42,062 nt of DNA from Firmicutes bacterium CAG:582 (lineage in GTDB: Bacteria > Bacillota_I > Bacilli_A > RF39 > UBA660), in the NCBI GenBank assembly GCA_000435515.1, contig FR884179.1, positions 91,973-134,034 on the forward strand, given 5' to 3'. Both the position numbers and the translations under genes were made by a program. Shown here piece after piece: positions 32,983 through 40,444 of this stretch. Every line of letters starts with the position of its first letter. Position 1 is the stretch's first letter. The notes under the pieces are model-generated. The model ran no database searches. It was not told the DNA's origin and was given only the letters and a program-made list of their open reading frames with translations.

Positions 32983-34932
32983 TTATTGGCTTTTAAGTTC
33001 AAATAATATATCTCTAAGTTCCATTGCTCGTTCGAAATCTAAATTTTTAGCTGCCTCTTTCATCTCACGTTCAATATTTTCAGCAATTAATTCTTTATCT
33101 TTTTTACTCATCTTTTTATTTTCAACTATCTTTTCTTCATCGGTATTACTGATTACTTCTTTTATTTCTTTTACAATTGTTTTAGGAATTATTCCATGAA
33201 CACGATTATACTCTTCTTGAATACTTCGTCTTCTTTCAGTTTCTTTTATAGCTTTATCCATCGATTCACTTATGGTATCAGCATACATAATAACATGCCC
33301 ATTGGCATTACGTGCGCATCTTCCAATTATTTGGATAAGTGATCTATCACTTCTTAAAAAACCTTGTTTATCAGCATCCATTATGGCAATTAAGGAAACT
33401 TCAGGTAAATCAATACCTTCTCTTAAAAGATTGATACCAACTAAACAATCATATTTTCCCATACGAAGTTCTCTTATGATTTTAAGTCGTTCAAGAGTAT
33501 GTACTTCACTATGAAGATACTGAACTTTTATTCCTACACTTTTTAAATAAGATGTTAATTCTTCTGCCATTCTTATTGTAAGCGTAGTAACAAGAACTCT
33601 CTCATTTTTTTCCATCCTAGTTTTTATTTCACTTATTAAGTCATCTATTTGACCTTCAGTTTTTTTAACTTCAATAGTTGGATCCAAAAGACCTGTTGGT
33701 CTAATGATTTGTTCAGCACATTTTCCATCTACAAGTTCAAGTTCATAATCACCTGGAGTAGCTGAAACATAAATGACTTGATTAACCTTTTTATTAAATT
33801 CATCAAATTTAAGTGGTCTATTATCCATTGCACTAGGTAAACGGAAACCATAATCAACTAATGTTTGTTTACGCATTCTGTCTCCATTATACATCCCTCT
33901 TATTTGTGGAACTGTTACGTGAGATTCATCTATTACAAGTAAAAAGTTTTTAGGAAAAAAATCTATCAATGTTGATGGAGTTTCTCCTTCTTCTCTTAAA
34001 GCAAGATGTCTTGAATAGTTTTCTATACCATGACAAAATCCTGTTTCACGAAGCATCTCTACATCATATTCACATCTTTCTCTAAGTCGTTGCTCCTCCA
34101 AAAGTTTATTGTTATCAATCAATTCTTTTTCACGTTTATGTAGTTCATCTTCAATTCTATTACATGCCTCTTCAAGTTTATCTTTATTAGTAACAAAATG
34201 AGTTGCTGGAAATAAAGTAACACTTTTTTTAGATTTTATAAGTGTACCCGTTAAAATATCAAATTCACTTATTCTATCAACTTCATCTCCAAAAAGTTCA
34301 ATACGTATTCCATTTTTCTTTTCAGCTATTGGAACTATATCAATTGTATCCCCATTAGCTCTAAAGGTACCTCTATGAAAATCAACTTGATTTCTTTCAT
34401 AATTCATATCAATTAAACGATTTAAAAGATCATTTCTAGAAATTGTATCTCCTTTAGTGAGTATTAACATATGATTCTTATAATCATCAGGATCTCCTAT
34501 TCCATATATACATGAAACACTTGATACTACAATAACATCATCATAAGTTAGAAGAGCGCTTGTTGCTGAATGTCTTAATTCATCTATTTCATCATTAATA
34601 CTTGCATCTTTTTCAATATAAGTATCACTTGAAGGTACATATGCTTCAGGTTGATAATAATCATAATAAGATACAAAGTATTCAACATGATTTTCAGGAA
34701 ATAATTCTTTTAATTCTGAATAAAGTTGTCCTGCTAAAGTTTTATTGTGAGCTAAAACCAAAGTTGGACGATTCGTTTTTGCAATTACATTAGCAATTGT
34801 AAATGTTTTACCTGTTCCTGTTGCCCCCAAAAGAACTTGATCACGTACACCAGCATTTACACCATCTACAAGTTCTTTAATAGCTTCAGGTTGATCTCCA
34901 TTTGGTTCATACTTAGAAACTAATTTAAACAT
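32983..34932 (-). CDS. uvrB: UvrB, excinuclease ABC subunit B
   Basis: A 649-residue helicase-like component of nucleotide excision repair that receives damaged DNA from UvrA and positions UvrC. Walker A is GATGTGKT at 36-43. The beta-hairpin region YFVSYYDYYQPEAYVP is intact, and helicase motifs DESHV, YVSATP and IIGRCARN are present. The C-terminal UVR domain (NLDFERAMELRDILFEL), which binds UvrC, is complete. Length is normal. AAAGGAGG precedes the ATG; a TTGTTT/TAAAAT promoter lies upstream. No LexA-type box was seen. uvrA, its usual neighbour, is not in the window. Confidence 0.97.
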   Translation of the reverse strand: MFKLVSKYEPNGDQPEAIKELVDGVNAGVRDQVLLGATGTGKTFTIANVIAKTNRPTLVLAHNKTLAGQLYSELKELFPENHVEYFVSYYDYYQPEAYVPSSDTYIEKDASINDEIDELRHSATSALLTYDDVIVVSSVSCIYGIGDPDDYKNHMLILTKGDTISRNDLLNRLIDMNYERNQVDFHRGTFRANGDTIDIVPIAEKKNGIRIELFGDEVDRISEFDILTGTLIKSKKSVTLFPATHFVTNKDKLEEACNRIEDELHKREKELIDNNKLLEEQRLRERCEYDVEMLRETGFCHGIENYSRHLALREEGETPSTLIDFFPKNFLLVIDESHVTVPQIRGMYNGDRMRKQTLVDYGFRLPSAMDNRPLKFDEFNKKVNQVIYVSATPGDYELELVDGKCAEQIIRPTGLLDPTIEVKKTEGQIDDLISEIKTRMEKNERVLVTTLTIRMAEELTSYLKSVGIKVQYLHSEVHTLERLKIIRELRMGKYDCLVGINLLREGIDLPEVSLIAIMDADKQGFLRSDRSLIQIIGRCARNANGHVIMYADTISESMDKAIKETERRRSIQEEYNRVHGIIPKTIVKEIKEVISNTDEEKIVENKKMSKKDKELIAENIEREMKEAAKNLDFERAMELRDILFELKSQ

Positions 34933-34957
34933 AAATACCTCCTTTTTAATTATTTGT

Positions 34958-34986
34958 ATTTTATCATTTTATATACAGTAAAACAA
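34958..34986 (-). promoter_or_regulatory. Promoter of uvrB
   Basis: TTGTTT (34986-34981) and TAAAAT (34963-34958) on the minus strand with a 17-base spacer, about 26 bases before the uvrB start. Confidence 0.55.
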
Positions 34987-35023
34987 GAAAACATTGGATT
35001 ATAATACTCTTGTATTTGTATAA

Positions 35024-35827
35024 TTATTCATTATTTAAATATTCTTTTAAGAATTCAATAACTCCATCATCATCATGATCATATTTTGTAACATAATCAG
35101 CTAAGTCTTTTACCTCAGGTAAGGCATTTTTTAAAGCAACTCCAACACCACAATTTTTTATCATATCTAAATCATTTAAACCATCACCAAAAGCAATAAT
35201 ATTTTCATTATCAATATTTAAGATATCAGCTAATTTAGAAATTGCACCATATTTAGAAACACCTTTTTTAGATATTTCAATCCACTGCTTATTAGAATAA
35301 GAATCTTGCATAATAAAGATATTTAAATCTAAAAATTGTTTATTTAACTTATCATAAAGGTCATTAACGTATTCATTTGCGTTCATCGCGATTGAAATAT
35401 GATTTATATCACTGCATTTTTCAAAAATAGAATTCCAATCAGGTTCAATTTCTATATAATAATCAGTAGGTTTTCTCTTATTTTTTGTATACGTATAAAC
35501 TTTTTCTTTAGTACAAATATCTATATAATCGCACCTTTCAGAATAATATTGTTCTAATTTCTTAGTTATTTCAAAATCTATTGGATTTGCAAAAACGATT
35601 TTAGAATCTCTTGCATCATAACACGTTGCACCAGCATCAGTAATAATATAATCAACAAACTCAAAATCTTTAACAACATCTTTCATAGATTCATACATTC
35701 TTCCAGTTGCAATAACAGTTACATATCCTTGTTCTTTCAAATCTTTTAAATAAATTCTACTTCTATCACTTATAGTTTTATTACTTCTTAATAAAGTACC
35801 ATCTAAATCAAAAACTATCATTTTCAT
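35024..35827 (-). CDS. HAD superfamily phosphatase, Cof type
   Basis: A 267-residue Cof-type HAD hydrolase that dephosphorylates sugar phosphates or similar small molecules. Motif I is DLDGTLL with nucleophile D7 and acid D9, motif II is ATGRMY, motif III is the K in SKYG, and motif IV is FGDGLNDLDM. A large cap domain lies between. The ATG at 35827 puts motif I close to the start as usual; an upstream frame to 35950 reads through the ABC transporter terminator and is rejected. AGGAG lies about 11 bases before the start. Confidence 0.9.
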   Translation of the reverse strand: MKMIVFDLDGTLLRSNKTISDRSRIYLKDLKEQGYVTVIATGRMYESMKDVVKDFEFVDYIITDAGATCYDARDSKIVFANPIDFEITKKLEQYYSERCDYIDICTKEKVYTYTKNKRKPTDYYIEIEPDWNSIFEKCSDINHISIAMNANEYVNDLYDKLNKQFLDLNIFIMQDSYSNKQWIEISKKGVSKYGAISKLADILNIDNENIIAFGDGLNDLDMIKNCGVGVALKNALPEVKDLADYVTKYDHDDDGVIEFLKEYLNNE

Positions 35828-35878
35828 ACTACATATCACTCCTATATTAATCGTGTCTTCAAACATTATATCATAAAA

Positions 35879-35903
35879 CAAAAAGACTGAATAATCAGTC
35901 TTA
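35879..35903 (-). terminator. Terminator of the ABC transporter gene
   Basis: AAGACTGA (35902-35895) and TCAGTCTT (35890-35883) form a perfect 8-bp stem with a four-base loop, then a run of T on the minus strand. The HAD gene -10 box TATAAT follows within about 20 bases. Confidence 0.85.
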
Positions 35904-37646
35904 ACCAATTTTAGACAAATCCTTATTATAAAGATTTTTATAAATATCACATCTTTTTAATAATTCTTTATGTGTACCATTATCTATAATCTTTCCATGA
36001 GAAACAACAAATATTCGATCGGAATCTATAACTGTTGAAAGTCTATGAGCTACGATTAATATAGTATATTCACCCTTTAGATTATTTATTGCTTCTTGAA
36101 TTTGACTTTGAGTTTCATTATCTAATGCACTTGTTGCTTCATCAAATAAAATTATTTCAGTTTTCATTAATAAAGCTCTGGCAATCGCGATTCTTTGCTT
36201 CTGTCCACCACTTAATATAACTCCATTTTCTCCAACTTTTGTTTCATACTTTTCAGGTAAGGACATAATAAAATCATCAATGCATGCAAGCTTACAAGCT
36301 TTCCTAATTTCTTTCATGCTTGCATTTTCTTTCGCTAACAAAAGATTATCCTTTATTGAGAAATTAAAAATATAAGGATTTTGAGTTATAATTGACATAT
36401 TATTTCTAATAGTTGAACAAGTTAACTCGTTTATGTCATTTCCATCCAATAATATATGGCCACCCTCTGAAGTATATAATTTTGTTATCAAGTTAAATAT
36501 AGTAGTTTTTCCAGCTCCACTCTTTCCAACAAAAGCAACTCTTTCATTTGGTTTTACTTCAAAACTCATATTTTTAAGGACCTTGGTTTTATCATAACTA
36601 AATGTAACATCAACAAATTTAATATCACCATCTAATCTCTTAATTTCAATATTACCAAATTTTTCTTTTTTAAACTTTTCATCCTCAATTACTTCAAAAA
36701 CTCTAGTAGCTGCAACATTGAATTTTCTATTATATTCTGTAATTTGAGCTATACCATTAAATAAATTTTTTACTCTAGATTGATAATTGAATAATATTAC
36801 AAAAGTAGCAGCTTGAAGCATATTTTTACTATATAAGAAACATCCTAAAAAGATAAATCCCAAATCAAAAATATTTCTTACATTATTTTCAATATACCCA
36901 TAAAGATTTCTTATATTCATTATATGAAGTTGTTCTTTAGTAACCTCTTCTATTTTTTCAGTAGTTTGTTTTAAAATCATATCATTTGCATTTAAAACTT
37001 TAACATCCCTTATTCCTCTTACAAGTTCACTTGTAAATCCAGTTTTGCTTTCTTGCAACACTTTTAATTCTTTCTGAACTTCATATTGTTTAGATAAACG
37101 CCTTCTATCAATTAAATATACAACTATTGCTGTGATAAGACCATATACAAACATATACCTATTAAGAATAAATAAAGTAACTAGTATACCAACATTAGTT
37201 AAAATATATGATAGCCAATAAGTATATTCCATAAATAAACCAGCTATATCAGTTGTATCTTTATTAAGTCTATCTATAAATAATCCTGAAGTGTTCTTAT
37301 CTATTTCTTGAACCTCCAAATTAAGTATTTCCCTAGCAATAGATTTTTGAATACCGACTAAAGTTTTTTGATATATTCTTTGATAAAAGAAGCCTTTAAA
37401 AAAGTATGCCACATATAATATTAAATTAATACAAAATACCGCCAAAGAAGCATATATTAGCTGCTTAATTGCTCCATTTGTTATATTTAAAATTACTTTT
37501 GCTAATAAAAGTGGCAATATAGCACTTACTATTGCTTCAAAAACACTTACTAATCCATATCCAAATAGATTCCATTTTGCCTGTTTTATATATTTCCAAG
37601 TATTTTTAACATTTAATTTAAAGTTATTATTACTATCTTTATGCAT
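35901..37646 (-). CDS. ABC transporter, fused permease and ATPase
   Basis: A 581-residue half-transporter of the type I exporter class with about six membrane helices in residues 25-300. Its ATPase domain has Walker A GKSGAGKTT, signature LSGGQKQRIAIARAL, Walker B IILFDEATSALD and the switch histidine in IVAHRLS. It is complete and conventional, unlike the shorter ABC protein at 28011-29615. The cargo is unknown. GGAAGGTG precedes the ATG. It starts 17 bases after the ThyX-like gene ends, so the two form one transcription unit that ends at the terminator near 35890. Confidence 0.92.
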   Translation of the reverse strand: MHKDSNNNFKLNVKNTWKYIKQAKWNLFGYGLVSVFEAIVSAILPLLLAKVILNITNGAIKQLIYASLAVFCINLILYVAYFFKGFFYQRIYQKTLVGIQKSIAREILNLEVQEIDKNTSGLFIDRLNKDTTDIAGLFMEYTYWLSYILTNVGILVTLFILNRYMFVYGLITAIVVYLIDRRRLSKQYEVQKELKVLQESKTGFTSELVRGIRDVKVLNANDMILKQTTEKIEEVTKEQLHIMNIRNLYGYIENNVRNIFDLGFIFLGCFLYSKNMLQAATFVILFNYQSRVKNLFNGIAQITEYNRKFNVAATRVFEVIEDEKFKKEKFGNIEIKRLDGDIKFVDVTFSYDKTKVLKNMSFEVKPNERVAFVGKSGAGKTTIFNLITKLYTSEGGHILLDGNDINELTCSTIRNNMSIITQNPYIFNFSIKDNLLLAKENASMKEIRKACKLACIDDFIMSLPEKYETKVGENGVILSGGQKQRIAIARALLMKTEIILFDEATSALDNETQSQIQEAINNLKGEYTILIVAHRLSTVIDSDRIFVVSHGKIIDNGTHKELLKRCDIYKNLYNKDLSKIG

Positions 37647-37663
37647 TTTTCACCTTCCATTTT

Positions 37664-39379
37664 TTATTTTAACTCTAAAAGTCTTTGAGGTTCTTCATCT
37701 TCAATTTGTCTTAAATAACCTGATTGACTTTCAAGAGTTGCAGAATATAAAACTGCTCCTTCTAATCTATTTAATTCATAACAGATATTTTTAGCAAACT
37801 TTTTTAATTCTAAATCAGTATTGTTTTTTTCACAAGATATAACAAAATCTCTTAAACTTTTTCCATTAAAATGCATCAAAGTATTTATCATATTTCCATT
37901 CATTACAAAATATACTAAATCTTCTTTACGAACACCATATTTTTGTTCAAACATATTACATAATTCAGTGTTGCATTTAAAGGCATTATCATATTCTTTA
38001 GATAAACGTTCTCCACACATTATACTTGAAGGAGTTTTAAAAGATGTTAAGTCACTTGATGAAATATCACATGGTAAAATGTCTGCATAGGCACTTAATT
38101 TATCTAAAGCATTAAGAGATATACTTGCATTAATATTAAACATTACAGTTTCAAGTTCAACATCATTTGAAGAGATAATTGCTTTCATAAGTTTCTTCTT
38201 GAAGTTTGGAATAGTTACTACTAACTCATTATATACTTCTTTTGCTTTTTTATAACTGTATTGATATCTATTCATAATAGAAGATATTAAAATAGTATCA
38301 TCTATATTATTAGTGGACAATTTGATATCAACAATATCTTCATCATCTTTATCTTTGTCTTCTATTTGTTCCACCATTTCATCCATGAAAACAAAATCTT
38401 CATCTAATGTAGGAACAAAATTATCTATTTCAGCAATAATAAATGGAACTTTTTCTTTAGCTATTTCATATAAACGTTTACCAAATACATATAACTCTTG
38501 AATACTTGCATATTTTGTTTTAATAAGTTTAATAATTAAATCTTTTAATTCCATAGCGTCAACACTAAAGACAAGATTAGTTAAACTACCACATGGAAGT
38601 ATATTTTTTGCATCATTTATAGAAATTCCATTTGTAGATAAGTAAAGAAACCTATTATTTAAAGCATCTACATGTTTAACATATTGTTCTTTTAGTTCAT
38701 CATTATTAGGTAAAAGTTTTCCATCCTTATCATGAAAGTTTGGAATATAAAAACTACCTTGTATGTTATTCGAAGAAATAACTCCAACTTTTTCTTGTTG
38801 TAAAACATTTTTTACTAAGTTAGAAACACCCGACACTTCAAAGACATAATTATCAGGGAATACTAGAGTTTTTTCACCATCTTTCAAAATATGTTCAACA
38901 ATTTTTGTATTAGTTTCTAATCCGTTTGCACTAAATTCAGAAACTATATCCTCAATATTTTTAGCATTCATTTGAAATTTATATAATGATAAACCAATAT
39001 TAGTTCTTTGACTTAATTCTATTTCTTTTATATCCTTTATTGTAGAATTTCTTAAAGCTATAAGACGTGCATTATCTTCTTGAATTTGTTTTTTTAAACT
39101 ATTAACTTTTTCACCCAAATTTTCCTTTGAATTTCTAAATGAATACAATAATTCTTTTATAAACTTAGTAATTTTTCTACTAATGTATGTATCTTCTTCT
39201 GATGTCTTAACAATATTAAATACCATCTCATTCATAGAATCTTCACTTAAACCAACAATTACTAATTGATCTAAACTTTTAATAAATTGTCTATTACTAT
39301 TTATAGCGTCTTCTATATATTTATCTATTCTCTTTTCTAATTTATCATAATCTAATTTTTCTACTAATTGTACTCTCAC
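37664..39379 (-). CDS. Degenerate tandem ThyX-like protein
   Basis: A 571-residue protein in which two regions look like flavin-dependent thymidylate synthase. In the first, YVFEVSGVSNLVKNVLQQEK (178-197) resembles the strand leading to the ThyX RHR motif, GSFYIPNF (208-215) its end, and ISINDAKNILPCGSLTNLVF (252-271) the ThyX DAR-x-x-LP helix. In the second, MFNINASISLNALDKLSAYA (413-432) and GVRKEDLVYFVMNGNMINTL (482-501) repeat the order. The R-H-R-x2-S-x-N motif that binds dUMP and FAD is lost in both (QEKVGVISSNNIQGS in the first). A coiled-coil insert at 80-120 is not typical. Start is GTG behind GGAAGG. Family membership is by eye only. Confidence 0.55.
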   Translation of the reverse strand: MRVQLVEKLDYDKLEKRIDKYIEDAINSNRQFIKSLDQLVIVGLSEDSMNEMVFNIVKTSEEDTYISRKITKFIKELLYSFRNSKENLGEKVNSLKKQIQEDNARLIALRNSTIKDIKEIELSQRTNIGLSLYKFQMNAKNIEDIVSEFSANGLETNTKIVEHILKDGEKTLVFPDNYVFEVSGVSNLVKNVLQQEKVGVISSNNIQGSFYIPNFHDKDGKLLPNNDELKEQYVKHVDALNNRFLYLSTNGISINDAKNILPCGSLTNLVFSVDAMELKDLIIKLIKTKYASIQELYVFGKRLYEIAKEKVPFIIAEIDNFVPTLDEDFVFMDEMVEQIEDKDKDDEDIVDIKLSTNNIDDTILISSIMNRYQYSYKKAKEVYNELVVTIPNFKKKLMKAIISSNDVELETVMFNINASISLNALDKLSAYADILPCDISSSDLTSFKTPSSIMCGERLSKEYDNAFKCNTELCNMFEQKYGVRKEDLVYFVMNGNMINTLMHFNGKSLRDFVISCEKNNTDLELKKFAKNICYELNRLEGAVLYSATLESQSGYLRQIEDEEPQRLLELK

Positions 39380-39443
39380 CAAAACTACCTTCCTTCATAA
39401 GCATTAATATTATAACATAAGGATTCACCATTTGTTAATTTTT

Positions 39444-40064
39444 TTACTTAATATCTAAATGTATAGAATTACCCATAGTCGAAACTTTTTTCTTGCGCTT
39501 AACACCATTTAAATTACTATAATTATTGCAATACCCATAACGGCTATTAGGAATGTAATTTATCCAAAAATCTATTACTTTTTTTCTATATGAAAGTTTC
39601 TTAGTTTTATTATTATAGAAATCTATTGCCTTGGTTCCTTTTTCTTTATTAAAATGACGACTAGTCTTAGCTCCTCCTACTCTTTTATTATGTTTTTCAC
39701 AACGACATCCACTAGAAATATATATTGGTTGATTAAAATGATATCTTAAAGCATAAAGATTATAAAGATGTTGTTTTTTTATTGTTTTATAGCCACATCG
39801 ATCATTACAAGCTATTTCATCTGCTTTAAAATAATCAGTTTTAATAAAATCTTCTTCAGTTGCATTACCAGTCATAAACTTTTTATATACTTGATTTAGT
39901 TTTCTTTCTGTCTTAGGCCCATAAATTGAATCCTCTTTTAAACCATTATCTTTTTGAAATTCTAAAGTTGCTTTTTTGCTTTTCTTACCCCAAATACCAT
40001 CAAATTTTCCATCATAATACCCAAGTTGAAAAAACATTATTTGACGAGTTTTTTTACTTCTCAT
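39444..40064 (-). CDS. Endolysin-like protein: peptidoglycan-binding domain and M15 peptidase
   Basis: A 206-residue protein with a peptidoglycan-binding type 1 repeat at about 9-61 (LGYYDGKFDGIWGKKSKKA, FQKDNGL, YGPKTERKL) and an M15A peptidase domain from about 75. Zinc ligands are H137 (SRHF), D148 (AIDF) and H202 (IHLD). It would cut peptidoglycan cross-bridges or D-Ala ends, as phage endolysins do. No signal peptide is seen, which fits release through the neighbouring holin. The ATG at 40064 is preceded by AGGAAGG nine bases away; earlier ATG codons overlap that site. It overlaps the holin gene by 11 bases. Confidence 0.85.
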   Translation of the reverse strand: MRSKKTRQIMFFQLGYYDGKFDGIWGKKSKKATLEFQKDNGLKEDSIYGPKTERKLNQVYKKFMTGNATEEDFIKTDYFKADEIACNDRCGYKTIKKQHLYNLYALRYHFNQPIYISSGCRCEKHNKRVGGAKTSRHFNKEKGTKAIDFYNNKTKKLSYRKKVIDFWINYIPNSRYGYCNNYSNLNGVKRKKKVSTMGNSIHLDIK

Positions 40065-40386
40065 GATTTTCATCCTTCCTAAAGTTATGACAGAATGATT
40101 CAATCATTAGTTTTATTTCTTCATCATCCATTTTTATATTTTTACTTTTAAGCATGGTTTTAATATTATTAAAAGCCAAATTGTACTTTTCTTCAGAATC
40201 ATTTCCTTTATATAATTGTTCACAAGCATTTACGCATATTTCTGTAACGCTTTTCTTCATTTCATCAGTTACGTATTTATTATATAAGTTTTTTATTTTT
40301 ATAGTTAAGTAAGATACAAATGTTGTTAATACTAAATATAATAATTGAAGTCCATTATTTATTAAAAATTCAATAAATTCTTCCAT
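40054..40386 (-). CDS. Phage holin, LL-H family-like
   Basis: A 110-residue protein with one N-terminal membrane helix (about 11-31) and a long charged helical tail. The segment VNACEQLYKGNDSEEKYNLAF is like the LL-H (Phage_holin_6) family, with the conserved V/A-x-x-x-E-Q-x-x, then E-K-Y-x-x-A. Holins make membrane pores that let endolysin reach the wall. It overlaps the endolysin gene by 11 bases, the classical lysis pair. Its Shine-Dalgarno is buried in a 16-bp hairpin directly before the ATG, which suggests tight control of its translation. Confidence 0.78.
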   Translation of the reverse strand: MEEFIEFLINNGLQLLYLVLTTFVSYLTIKIKNLYNKYVTDEMKKSVTEICVNACEQLYKGNDSEEKYNLAFNNIKTMLKSKNIKMDDEEIKLMIESFCHNFRKDENHEK

Positions 40387-40428
40387 AAAAAATACCTCCT
40401 ACTATTTAATATGTAAGAAGTATTTTTT
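40387..40428 (-). promoter_or_regulatory. Hairpin covering the holin ribosome-binding site
   Basis: On the minus strand AAAAAATACTTCTTAC (40428-40413) pairs with GTAGGAGGTATTTTTT (40402-40387) over 16 contiguous base pairs, two of them G:U, with a 10-base loop. The right arm contains the AGGAGG of the holin gene and its last T stands directly before the ATG. It may act as a terminator for the upstream gene (the six T of the arm forming the U run), as a translational lock, or as both. Confidence 0.75.
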
Positions 40429-40444
40429 GGTATTTACTATTTAA

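Noticed and set aside
35828..35950. N-terminal extension of the HAD phosphatase
   Set aside because: It would read through the ABC gene terminator; motif I should lie near the start, as with the ATG at 35827.
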